DNA from: Euphorbia lathyris
Lineage: Eukaryota > Streptophyta > Magnoliopsida > Malpighiales > Euphorbiaceae
Assembly: GCF_963576675.1 (NCBI RefSeq)
Contig: NC_088915.1
Span: 41,941,501 to 42,005,500 of the forward strand
Direction: 5' to 3'
DNA length: 64,000 nt
Positions 11,901 through 21,505 of this stretch are shown here, piece by piece. Each line of letters starts with the position of its first letter. Position 1 is the first letter of the stretch. The notes beneath the pieces were generated by a model, which was not told where the DNA came from, did not search any database, and worked only from the letters and a program-made list of their open reading frames with translations. The translations under genes were made by a program, and so were the position numbers.

Positions 11901-12786
11901 AATGCTACAATATCACTTTGCATATTTCTTAATATTTCTTTGCTTTTCTCAAGAAGCTTTTGCCTTTGGATGCATGCCTTTTTACTTTAAGCATTCACTT
12001 AGTTATATGCTTTTTGGAAGAGACATAAGTGTCTAAACTTATTCTCTGAACTGCCCCTTTTAAGTATTTCAGACTTGTCCCACCATATCACATGTTTTTT
12101 GATCCACCATATTAATCTTTCAAGTATTTAAACTTTTCCACCATATTAATCTTTTAAGTGTTTAAACTTTTCCACCATATTAATCTTTCAAGTGTTTAAA
12201 CTTTTCCACCATATTCTGGGGTAGGTGGCCAGCCGTCCCCCGGTAAGCTTGTGATAAGCTTTTAAGGATTTTCTTTGTGCAGGATGTATCCGCCCATTAA
12301 TAGGATATCTAAATGACCACTTTACAAAGAAGTGTCTATCCGTTGCGGGACATTTATAATTTGGATCCGCCCTATGAAGGGAATTTTAAAAGATTCCTTC
12401 ACGGGGAAGAGAATCTGCCCTATTGCGGAGGGACTTTGTATAAAATCTCACCACGAGAGAAACAATAGAGAACATTAATGGAGAATTTGCCCTATGGAGG
12501 GGCTTCGCCTAAAATCTCTTTACAAGAGATGCAATGGTGATCATAAATGGAGAATCTATGCCTTCCCTCTTGGTTAAACGACATTTATGTATTATATGCT
12601 AGAAAGAAACATGCAAGCAAAAAATCAATTTCAATAACAATTCATTTATTGAGCAAGAAATGGCTTGCCTTTATTACAATGGTGAATAGCCTCTCTTGTG
12701 AGCCTCATTAAAACCTTATAACAAGAAAAAACCCATTGGGAAAAAATCTTATTCTAAGGAAAAAGAGTACTCAAGGCCCTTTCCTT
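11901..12786. repeat. Noncoding spacer with a 34-bp tandem array
   Basis: Between the antisense gene and the pol stop, the unit ccaccatattaatctttcaa... (34 bp) repeats three full times from 12104 to 12205 and starts a fourth at 12206. A second, looser array lies at about 12355-12560, with units carrying 'gaat(c/t)tgccctat...ggagggac' followed by short self-complementary runs such as ctctttacaagag. The corresponding stretch of H (23850-24120) has single or fewer units, so the arrays expanded in D2. Confidence 0.7.
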
Positions 12787-14370
12787 CTACTTTTGAAAGT
12801 ATTTGCGGAGATTCTGGATGTTCCAAGTTCTTGGTATCTCTGTTCCATCCATCTCCTCAAGCTTGAAGGTGGCGGCTCCAATTTTAACCGCTACACGGTA
12901 TGGTCCCGTCTAGGTTACACCTAACTTGCCTATTCCATATGCCGACTTGATTTTGTCCGCCTTCTTTAGAACTAAATCCCCTTTATTTAGCTCCATTAGG
13001 CGAGCGTTTTTGTTATGATAGGAGGCAACTTGCTGTTTATAGGCGGAAATTCTGCTAGAAGCTTTATCCCTCTTCGTTTCAAGATCATCCAGGCTTTGTC
13101 TAAGCCTTTCTTCATTCTGTTGCTCGCAATAAAAGGAGACTCACCCACTTGGATTCTTGATTTCAATGGGGAGAACTGCTTCGACTCCATAAGTGAGAGA
13201 GAACAGAGTTTCCCCGGTCGCCACCCTGGGGGTTGTACGGTACGCCCATAAGACTGACATCAACTCATCCGCCCAACATTTCTTCTTTTCTCCCAATATT
13301 TTCTTAATCCCTTTGACAAGTGTATGATTTGTAACCTCGGTCATCCCGTTTGATTGCAGATAATAAACGGAGGTGAAGTTGTTGGTGATTCCCTAATCTG
13401 AGCAGTATTTCTTGAATTCTTCATAATTGAACTGTGTTCCATTATATGTGACAATTGTATGAGTTACGCCATATCTTCCAATAATGTTGTCGTGGAGGAA
13501 ATCTATCATTCGCCTAGCAGTAATAATTGAAACAGGTTCGGCCTCCGCCCATTTGGTGAAATGATCTACATCCACTATTATGAACTTGTATTGTCTCTTG
13601 GTAGGCGGGAAGGGTCCTACTATATCAATGCCCCAGGTGGCGAATGGCCAGCCTTCCACGATTGGTCTTTGAAGCGCCTTGTGTACATGTGTTTCATTTG
13701 CGTGAATTTGACAATTGTGGCATTCTTCCACCATTTTCTTGGCATCTTTCTCCTCTGTGGGCCAATAATACCCTGCTAACCTTGTCTTTATAAAGATCGT
13801 AGCATGTGCCTCGTGTGTTCCACATATCCCTTCATGTAATTCCCATAGGGCGTCTTGTCCTTCCTCCGTAGTTATACATTTTAACCACGGCTGGCTAAAG
13901 GACTTTTTGTACAATTGATCTTCCATAATAGCATAGTGGGCGGCTTTCTTGACCACCTTCTTGGCTTGATTCCTGTCTTCAGGGAGGATTCCTTCTTCTA
14001 GGTACTTTACTATGGCGGTTCTCCAATCATTCTGAGCCAATTAGACGATCGCCACTTCTTCTTTTTCAAATGATGGTTTCATTTTGATTGCAAATGGACA
14101 TGTGAGGTCTTGCCATTGGCTCTTGCTGGAAGCTGCTTTGGCTAGATGATCCGCCTCTATATTTGATTCTCGCGAGATATGTATTATTTCCCACTTCACA
14201 TCCTTGCCCTCCAAAATAGATAGGATTCGCTTTGCTTCTTCCACATATTTTGCTAAAGTTTCATCTTTGACATGGAAATTCTTCATTATTTGGTTCACCA
14301 TCAGCTTTGAATCGCTGTATATCACTACATGCTCTGACACCACTTCTTTCAGCAGTATATCGTTGTATAT
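12787..14370 (-). pseudogene. D2 pol remnant: archaeal-type RNase H C-terminus and integrase
   Basis: The minus-strand frame starts inside the second RNase H (HVVIYSDSKLMVNQI) and runs into a Ty3/gypsy integrase with its zinc-binding CHNCQ and core GIDIVGPFPPTKRQ. The terminal KYFQK stop is near 12787. The second catalytic aspartate, present as DNGTQFN in H and C, is TYNGTQFN here, which should abolish activity. Further lesions are the TAG at 14041-14043 and a frameshift near 13390. Everything upstream of the second RNase H is deleted and fused to the leader next to the PBS. Confidence 0.75.
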
Positions 14371-14420
14371 CACTACATGGAAATTCTTCATTATTAGGAG
14401 TCCACCTTCACCACACCAAT
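14371..14420 (-). other. D2 leader and primer binding site fused to the pol deletion junction
   Basis: On the minus strand the LTR end ...AATATCA is followed by ATTGGTGTGGTGAAGGTGG, equivalent to ATTGGTGCAGTGATCGTGG in H and ATTGGTGCGGTGAGCGTGG in C. This conserved segment marks the PBS, although I could not assign the primer tRNA. Within about 30 bases the leader runs into RNase H coding sequence. Confidence 0.6.
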
Positions 14421-15085
14421 TGATATTGTGTAGATTTAGCAACACCGTAAAGCGTCCCTGTGAGGCGCCGTTGGGATCGGTCGGGGGCACTCCGATGCCT
14501 AAGTCAGTAAACTTCTTAAGAGAATAAACTGTAATGACAAAGCAAAGCTAAGAAGAGTGTGTAAGTGTACCTCTGTTGTCATGTTACAAGGGTATTTATA
14601 CAGGTTTGAGTGATAACTGTAATAACATTCTCTTAATGCTCTTTTAATGAAGAGTAATGCTCCTTTAATGCAGTCTAACTCTCTCTTCTAACCTCCAAGC
14701 TTTGGCAGGTTTTGAGATATCTTTAATGCTAGTTTAATGCTAGTGAGTTACGCCGTATAGTCATTCGTTTCTTCCAAAGGCGGATCGCCATATAAGGCGG
14801 ATCCCTTCTTCCTCTTGCCGGGCGGAGCTTTGTAAGAACCCGTGGCATGACACCGTATTTCCAACTATGAGCTGCATGGCGGATCATGAGTGGAACTCTA
14901 TGAGACGACATCGTATTTCCCGTTATGCGCTGTGTGCCGGATCGTAAGAAGAAATCCATGAGACGACACCGTATTCCTATTTGTACGCTATATACATCTT
15001 AGAGGCGAGCCTTTTTCCCTTTAAGCCCTCTTTGCAAAGAAATATCTTCTGTTTAGTCCTCCATATTTCATGGCGGGTGTTATCA
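14421..15085 (-). repeat. 5' LTR of D2
   Basis: A 665-bp LTR beginning TGATAACACCC on the minus strand, matching 8699-9362. Its outer end abuts the H antisense exon (aaagctgccctgg). Confidence 0.85.
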
Positions 15086-15874
15086 AAGCTGCCCTGGATG
15101 CTCAGGAGAGGGCGAACGCCTCTCTAAATAAACAAGAAGGAAAGTACCCTACGACTAAGGTTCAGCCTTTGCCTCCTCCAAAAAGAGCCAAGGATGATGG
15201 TTTTTCTCAGGGGAAAAACACGCAAGCTGGCGGATCAAATCAACTAGTGGTCGCTGCTAAGGTTCCCAAAGTCTCATTATTTGCCTCCTCTTTTACTCGG
15301 GTTTAGCTTTCTCTCTGTTTTATTTTAGTCTTGTTAGAGATGTAAATGTTTTGACTCGAGCCACCTTTCTTAGCCAACAAAGCCAGACCTCATAGGCTAT
15401 TGGGTTGCAGCTCACGGTCCTGAGCTAGTTCTTACATCAGACGTGGTGATGCATGACATTGAGGAGGCGATCGGAAAGATCCCCAATGTCTTGGAGACAA
15501 GGGCTAAGTGCAAAACCTCCTCTCACCTTAAGATGATCAAGCATAAGGCTCTAGCGGTGTGACTTTCTTTAACCTTTTATTTTATCACTCTCATCTTAAC
15601 TTGGCTTACCATTTTATCATTCAGACCATTGATCATGTTAATGTCGTTGAGGCGGACATCGCCATGAACACTGTGAAAGAGGCTCGTCTTAAAGAGTTGG
15701 AGGGTGAGGCATCCAAAGCTAGATCTGATGCTCATGCGGTGAGTGCCTTGGCGGATGGCTTAAAGCAAAAGATAACCCAACTAGAGGCGGACCTCGAGCT
15801 GGAGAAAGCGGAAGTCACCATGTTATCTGGTGAACTCAAGGCTGAGCAAACACATCGGGAGAGGGATTGGGAGC

Positions 15875-17519
15875 TGGCGCGGCCTCACGCGGTTGTGGGG
15901 TGAGGCCGATCTTAGGGATAAGTGTACCCCGTCGTTATCAAGTAATAAATTTCTGGAAAAGTCCAGGTATCGTCCACAGGATTTATTTCTGCAAGTATCG
16001 AGTTACTTAGTTTCAGGTGTTATCTAGGCTTAGGGGGTTTTGAGTTGGTTTTTCTTAAGTTAATCTACTCCTAGGTTGGATTATACTACTCCTAGCTAAG
16101 TTATCCGATCCTAACTAAGTTATTCTATGCCTAATTAAGTTACTCTACCCCTAATTAAGTTAAACTACTCCTAAGTGATCTTTTACCAATGCAATTATCC
16201 GAAGGAACATGAAGGGATACGATGATAATGAAAATAGATTGTTTAAACAATTGAATTAAAACCTAAGTCACTTGTGTCCGAGGCGATTAACCCGACCTAT
16301 CCTCCTAAAGTCCCTAGTTCGTGATTCCCTTGTAAGGCCGAAACTAGCTCTAAGGCTCAGCAATTTGGGCTTAATCTTCTATAGGGTCGTCAATCCTATA
16401 GGCACTGACTAGGTCAGAGTCAGCTCGCAATATGTGCCAACTTAATTTTGGGATTATCGAATGAGTTAAACCAATCAGACAAAGCGTAAGACAAAGATTA
16501 AAGCATTAAAACAATTGAATGAACAAAAACTATAATATATATCAAAGATGAAAGTATTGTCACGAAGATACAATGAGCTTAGGATTCATAACATGGATCA
16601 GAGGCTAGACAGAATATAAAAGAAGAAAAATCCCTTTCAGGGAACCTGTCTACCAATGCAGGCGTCTTCCTAGGACTTAAGGATGGAGCTTGAGCAATCC
16701 TCGGTGAGCGGAGCTTCGGAGGTGTCTTCAATGGAGGTTTGAAGGATATGGAGGAGGTGGAGAGGATTTCTCAAGATGAAAAGCTAAGAAAATTACAAAA
16801 GATAAAAGATATCTAATTACATTGGAAAAATCCTATTTATAGGCGTGGCTCGGGCCCTTTTCTTGACCTATTTTCGTGTCCTTATGCGGGTAGGAAGTCG
16901 TGGGGTCCATCGTGGCATCGTGGGGGTGGAATTGGTCTTTTTGACCAATTCCCGCAGGTCTGCTCGCCGAGCAGGGCGAGCTGCTCGGCGAGCAGGCTAT
17001 GCCTGCTCGCCGAGCTGGCCACGCCAGCTTGCCCGAGCAGGCCCCTAAGGGCCTGTTCGGCGAGCCGGCATGGCCAGCTCGGCGAGCTGGCCTCAAATAG
17101 GCCAGTTCGTCGAGCAGTCTAGCCCGATGCGCCCCCACGCGGTCGCCGAAATGCCAATAACGTGTCTTTCGCCCGAACTTATCCCTGCGCATGCACAAAA
17201 ACTCCAAACAACATTAGTCCAAAGGCTAAATTGACCCGTCAATCGCTTATTTTGAGCAAACGCTCCGTTTGGTGCGACTTTTGACGGATCAATTAGCTTC
17301 AAAAGATAATGGAATTACAATATGCATGCCATTTTGGCCGTATTTGCCTAAATTGATCATAAAACGAGCCTAAACAACGAAAAGTAAATAAAACATTTCC
17401 AATTTCTAACTAACTCACACAAAAGCATTTAAATGCGAGAATTGCTCGCTTATTAACTGAATAACGCTAAAAACCGTTCTAAAACCGTACCCAAAGATAG
17501 GGGTTTTTGACCCCTATCA
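15875..17519 (-). repeat. 3' LTR of element E
   Basis: On the minus strand it starts TGATAGGGGTCAAAAACCCC, itself a short palindrome, and ends CCGCGCCA. It is nearly identical to 21506-23260 except for the shorter GC-rich palindrome block (16961-17120). The minus-strand TATA box CTATAAATAGG is at 16832-16842. Small open frames in the GC-rich block are repeat artefacts. Confidence 0.9.
16961..17120. repeat. GC-rich palindrome array in U3 of the E 3' LTR
   Basis: Repeated variants of GCTCGGCGAGC and its neighbours (tgctcgccgagcagg, gagctgctcggcgagcagg, cagctcggcgagctggcc) make a dense block able to form hairpins. In element orientation it ends 119 bp upstream of the TATA box (16832-16842), so it belongs to the promoter-containing U3, not the transcript. 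Confidence 0.85.
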
Positions 17520-17802
17520 AACCTCCTCGCACTTAAAAGTTTACTTGTCCCCAAGTAAACTAAAAAACTAAACCCGCAATCATAAGCAAGCTAGAAAACC
17601 TCCCGGTTTGACTAGGTGCTTGACACAATTTCGAGCATCTGTAATTACATGCATTCGGAAATACAAAGTAGAGACACGATATCCAAAAGCCGCATTTCAA
17701 TTATCATAGGTCATATGTTTTAAGAAAAAGGACACATGTTCAATTAAACGAGCTTGAGGGGATCGCTAAGTAAAACACCTCACCATAGGTAGTTCACTCA
17801 TT

Positions 17803-18675
17803 TCACACAATTTTGGTGGCTAAAGTGTTTACTCTCGGCTTATGTTCTTGCTTAGGATTACGTGGGTGGAAACCATCTTCCCGAATATCCAAATCTTTGA
17901 ATTGGTTATCAAGGAAGTTGGTAACCAAATGTCCAAGGCCAATGGACCCGTGTTTTTTACTTGTTTGGCTTGAAAAGCCTTCAAAGATGGCTTTGATACT
18001 ATCAACGGGTTTATGGTTGGCCACACACCACAGTATGAGCAATTCTATCTTTGAGACCTTATTGCTCTCAGTTTTGCCTAACAAGTTATGAGCCACAAAC
18101 TTGTGTACAAGGTTTAGCACTGGGTCTAAGAGGTGGATTGGGCTAGCAGTGCGGGAGTCAAATTCTGATAAGCCTGTTAATTGTTCCCAAGCTTTATCTT
18201 TTGTCATGGGTTCCTCAAAACCCGAGACTGCCTCTAGATGGTTATAGACTCCCATCAAGGCTGCTAACGTAGTGTCACTAAGACGGTAGGGTACACCGTT
18301 CAGTCTGAAAGAATGCTTACCACATCCCACAGACAACTCCTTTTTCAAGGTGGTCAGAAATTCTACAGTGAAATTGTAATACACTAGGGTCCTTTTTGTG
18401 GCTAGTCTATGCCAACCGTGGAATTTTAGGATTTCATTGAAATCCTTTTCCAGACCTATAGATGCTAGATATTTCTAGTCAACAATGATTAGAGTAGCAA
18501 GTTCTTGCCTAGAAAACCAACGATATAATACCCCTTCTCTCTCATCGACTAGCCCAAAAGGTGGGTTATACTTAGCTTGCAGAGCGTCACTAAATTCGAT
18601 GTCAGAGTCGGCTTCATTGTCAACCGTGATCTTGGCCTTGCCTTTCCTTCCCATGGTGCTTGAGAGATAGACCAA
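17803..18675 (-). pseudogene. Athila ORF-1-like reading frame of element E
   Basis: The frame starts near 18675 (the internal start MGRKGKAKITVDNEADSD is more plausible than the upstream Met) and reads about 290 codons with a single TAG at 18475-18477. After it come HGWHRLATKR, YYNFTVEFLTTL, FRLNGVPYRLS and LLILWCVANHKPVDS. This pattern (a helical, Trp/Leu-rich domain ending in a HLV segment and a basic tail) resembles the plant 'Arabidopsis retrotransposon ORF-1' family of Athila elements, which lies downstream of pol. The biochemical role of that family is not established. The TAG may be a disabling mutation or a readthrough site. Confidence 0.5.
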
Positions 18676-19527
18676 ACGGACTAGTTAGAATCTTTTCACA
18701 AACATAAACATAAACCTCCAAAACCCAATAAATAGGAAAAACCATAGTTTAGAAACTTAGGGACCAAAATCGTAAGCTTTCAGTCCCTAAGTAATTTCAC
18801 CCGTTAATTCTTAAATTCGTGCAAAATTAGAGATGCCCAATGACTAAAATGTGTTAAGAATGTGATATAGAACTCTATTGGTAAGTTGTCAACTATAACT
18901 AAATAGTTGAACTTTGAGCTAAAATGGAGATTTTTCCCAAATTGAGCAATTTCTCCAAATATTCACAAATTAAGAACAAAAATCATACCCAAATCACATA
19001 TTGATCATAATGTAACTATAAATTGCAAGAATATCAAGAATTAAAAGCAAGTAAAAGGTTATTGAAGAAAAAAGATAAAAAACCCAAAACTTAGGTTTTG
19101 TCCAAATCCCAAAAATTAACACCCTAAACTAAAATCTAAACCTAAAAACATGTTAGAAATCAAAAATAGGTAAGAATACATACCTTAGTTGTTGAATTTG
19201 GGTTAGTATGGAGGATTTGGGGTTTAGGTTTTGTGAAAAGGAAAAAGAGAAGAAAAGAAAGAAAGAAGAAGTGAATAAAAAGAAAGAAGGAAAGAAAGAA
19301 GAAGATAAGGAAGGGGATGATGAGTCATCCCCTATCTTTATCTTTTTATTTCTTATTTACATTTTTTTAGAGAGAGTATGGGGTGCAAATCTTGACAATA
19401 TATATAAAATATGAAATCAAAGACTAACAATCAAACTTAATCAAAACAAAAAGAATGGAAAAAAAATGCAGAAACAATTGTTCAAGCTTGAAATTAAACC
19501 GAGGAGAACTCGATTTCTCCCCCTTAC
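18676..19527. other. Gene-free AT-rich spacer between the two E frames
   Basis: This is where protease-RT-RNase H-integrase would lie in an autonomous Athila element, but no pol motif is visible. The stretch is A/T-rich, with a purine run on the plus strand at about 19236-19315. The open frame there (19208-19414) is low-complexity Lys/Glu sequence and is not counted as a gene. Confidence 0.6.
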
Positions 19528-20958
19528 TCAATCCTTTCTCAGGATCTTTAGATTCTTCTCCGTTGTGCTTGGGAGAGAACCTTGTGGCCTTTCCTGCCTG
19601 TCCCTATTGATCTGGGCTACCTGATTGCTCAGATCCTTGCAGAAAGCTTCATTGTTGGCAAGCCTAGCCGAGATCTCCTTTAAGAGAGTGACCACCTCGT
19701 CAGATTCCTTAGGAGGTTGCATTGGCCCTTGGTTCTGCTGTTGATATGGGGGCATGCCAAGCCCCTGCTCTTTATGCTCCTGAACAAAACCGTTGGGAGG
19801 TCGAAGCACATTCTGATTTGAATTCCCGTAAGATAAGTTCGGGTGCTGAGGCCTCCTGTAGTTGTTGCTGTTGTTGTAGGAGTTGTGGTTGTTGGGTTTG
19901 TAGTTGTTATAGTTCTGGTTGTACCTCGGTTTCCCCCCAACATAATTGACCATCTCCACCCCATCTCCAGCGAAAGGGCTCCCTGCCTGACAGTCCTTTC
20001 CATGGTGGTCGCCGCCACAGTGCACACAGGTGGGAGGTTGGCTGAATTTAGCCAACAGGACGTCCATCTTCCTACTTATATCCGCAACACTTGGATTTTG
20101 TTCTTGTTCTTCCACAGCAAACACCCGCTGCCTTGTGGGGCCAGCGAGTTTCTCCTCTTGCCACTGCACGCTCTTCCTAGCCAGCTCGTTAATCATGTCA
20201 TATGCTTCCGTTGCTGTCTTCCTAAACAAATCTCCACCCGCTGCGGAGTCTACAATAGCTCTGTTGGTGGGTGTCAGTCCGTGATAGAAGACGCTCACCA
20301 ATTGATGCTTGGGTATGTCATGATAAGGGCACATGCGCATCATTTTTCTGAATCGGGTCCAAGATGTGTGGAGCGCTTCGTGCTCGGGTTGGTGGAAGGA
20401 TGTGATCTCACCCCTGAGCATTGCTATCTTGGAGGGGGGAAAGTAATAGGACAAAAATTCCTTCTCCAACCCTGCCCAAGTCGTGATCGATCCGGGCTCC
20501 AGTGTTCTCAGCCATTCCAAAGCTTGCCCAGTCAGAGAAAACGGGAACAACTTCAGCCTAACAGCATCTTGGGGAACCCCATTTGTTCTTGCAGTGTCCG
20601 CGCACATTAGGAAGCGATCCAGATGATCATTCGGGCTCTCATGTGCTTCTCCTCCAAACAATCCGGTCTGTTGGATCAGGTGAATTATACCGGACTTGAT
20701 TTCGTATGTATTAGCTGGAATGTTTGGAACGGCAATGCCGGACAAATGCTGGTGCCAGTGTGGTGCCAGGATCTCACTCATCAGACGAGTGTCATTTTCT
20801 GGCCCGGTGTTCTCAGTGTTCCGTTCATTGTCAGTCATCTTGATAGGCTCGATGATCTCGTCTTGCTTCAGCTTTCCGATTTGTTTGCTCCTGCGAAGAG
20901 TACGTTCAAATTCAGGGTTAAGAGGGACACACGGTATTTTCGCTGATCTTGTAGGCAT
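19528..20958 (-). CDS. Gag polyprotein of element E
   Basis: A 476-codon frame is open from the Met at 20958 (MPTRSAKIPCVPLNPEFERT); a longer upstream extension reads into noncoding leader. The middle holds the retrotransposon gag domain: SGIIHLIQQTGLFGGEAHESPNDHL is followed by FPFSLTGQALEWL, with FPPSKI, GEITSFHQ and LVSVFYHGL downstream. A zinc knuckle of the form CX2CX3HX4C (CVHCGGDHHGKDC) follows, then an Asn/Gln/Pro-rich tail. Gag would package the element RNA. The stop falls just after STTEKNLKILRKD, where autonomous relatives continue into protease. No internal stop or frameshift is present, so this is the only intact retroelement protein in the nest. Confidence 0.8.
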   Translation of the reverse strand: MPTRSAKIPCVPLNPEFERTLRRSKQIGKLKQDEIIEPIKMTDNERNTENTGPENDTRLMSEILAPHWHQHLSGIAVPNIPANTYEIKSGIIHLIQQTGLFGGEAHESPNDHLDRFLMCADTARTNGVPQDAVRLKLFPFSLTGQALEWLRTLEPGSITTWAGLEKEFLSYYFPPSKIAMLRGEITSFHQPEHEALHTSWTRFRKMMRMCPYHDIPKHQLVSVFYHGLTPTNRAIVDSAAGGDLFRKTATEAYDMINELARKSVQWQEEKLAGPTRQRVFAVEEQEQNPSVADISRKMDVLLAKFSQPPTCVHCGGDHHGKDCQAGSPFAGDGVEMVNYVGGKPRYNQNYNNYKPNNHNSYNNSNNYRRPQHPNLSYGNSNQNVLRPPNGFVQEHKEQGLGMPPYQQQNQGPMQPPKESDEVVTLLKEISARLANNEAFCKDLSNQVAQINRDRQERPQGSLPSTTEKNLKILRKD

Positions 20959-21481
20959 ATGCTGAGAAGAAATAAATACAAGAAATAAATGAAAGCAGAA
21001 ATTTTTCTCATGAAAGACAATTATACATATCATACAAGGTTGCACAGTTTTATACAAGTATTCTTATTATTGACAGACAAAGGTTGATGTACATGGTACA
21101 AACTAGTAGGGATAAACAAGTATGTATAAGTATGACTCAGAATATGAACAAATGAATACAAGAACGAACAAGTACAAAAAGTATAAACAAATATAGACAA
21201 AAAGGTATAGATGAATTTAACAAGTATACATACACGTTTGTATAAACAAGTATAAATAGGTATGAACAACTACGCATGTTTTGAGAGGACATGGTAGATA
21301 TAAACAAGTATAGAAAGATCATATGTACTTTTAGTATAAACGAACAAACAAGTATTTGTATACGTGAGTATGAATATAGACAAGTATACAAACAAGTATA
21401 GATGTTATAAACAAAGGATATTTACAATGAATGCCTAAACTAACAAATCGACCTTTGGTTCGATATTGCAGAAGAAATAAA
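20959..21481. other. Leader of element E
   Basis: About 0.5 kb of untranslated leader between PBS and gag. It is made of loosely repeated 'aacaagtata' units (for example 21042-21055, 21165-21250, 21300-21400). Open frames here consist of repetitive Tyr/Leu/Phe runs and are not genes. Confidence 0.6.
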
Positions 21482-21499
21482 TCCCCGGTAACGGCGCCA
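21482..21499 (-). promoter_or_regulatory. Primer binding site, tRNA-Asp type
   Basis: The minus strand reads TGGCGCCGTTACCGGGGA, differing by one base from the tRNA-Asp-complementary PBS (TGGCGCCGTTGCCGGGGA) typical of Athila-group elements. It lies six bases inside the 5' LTR. Confidence 0.85.
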
Positions 21500-21505
21500 A
21501 AAACT

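Larger units (their letters stand above)
8699..15085 (-). mobile_element. Internally deleted Tat-type element 'D2' with two LTRs
   Basis: Two near-identical LTRs (8699-9362, 664 bp, and 14421-15085, 665 bp) bracket an internal region holding only the antisense gene, a noncoding repeat region and the C-terminal half of pol. Gag, protease, RT and the first RNase H are missing. It lies in the antisense gene of H. The flanks are AAGCC (8694-8698) and AAGCT (15086-15090), a 5-bp TSD with one difference. Removing D2 restores the host exon (a CTTCAAGCTG-like junction, as in D2's own copy at 10670). Confidence 0.8.

Noticed and set aside
12104..12215. Regular repeats resembling a CRISPR array
   Set aside because: The units are head-to-tail with no unique spacers, in a plant retroelement spacer.
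16833..17207. GC-rich open frames with Arg/Ala/Pro repeats (also 22663-23043 and 63222-63479)
   Set aside because: They are translations of the palindrome arrays in LTRs.
19843..20610. 255-codon plus-strand open frame
   Set aside because: It lies entirely antisense to the gag of element E and has no recognisable domain; gag composition explains the openness.
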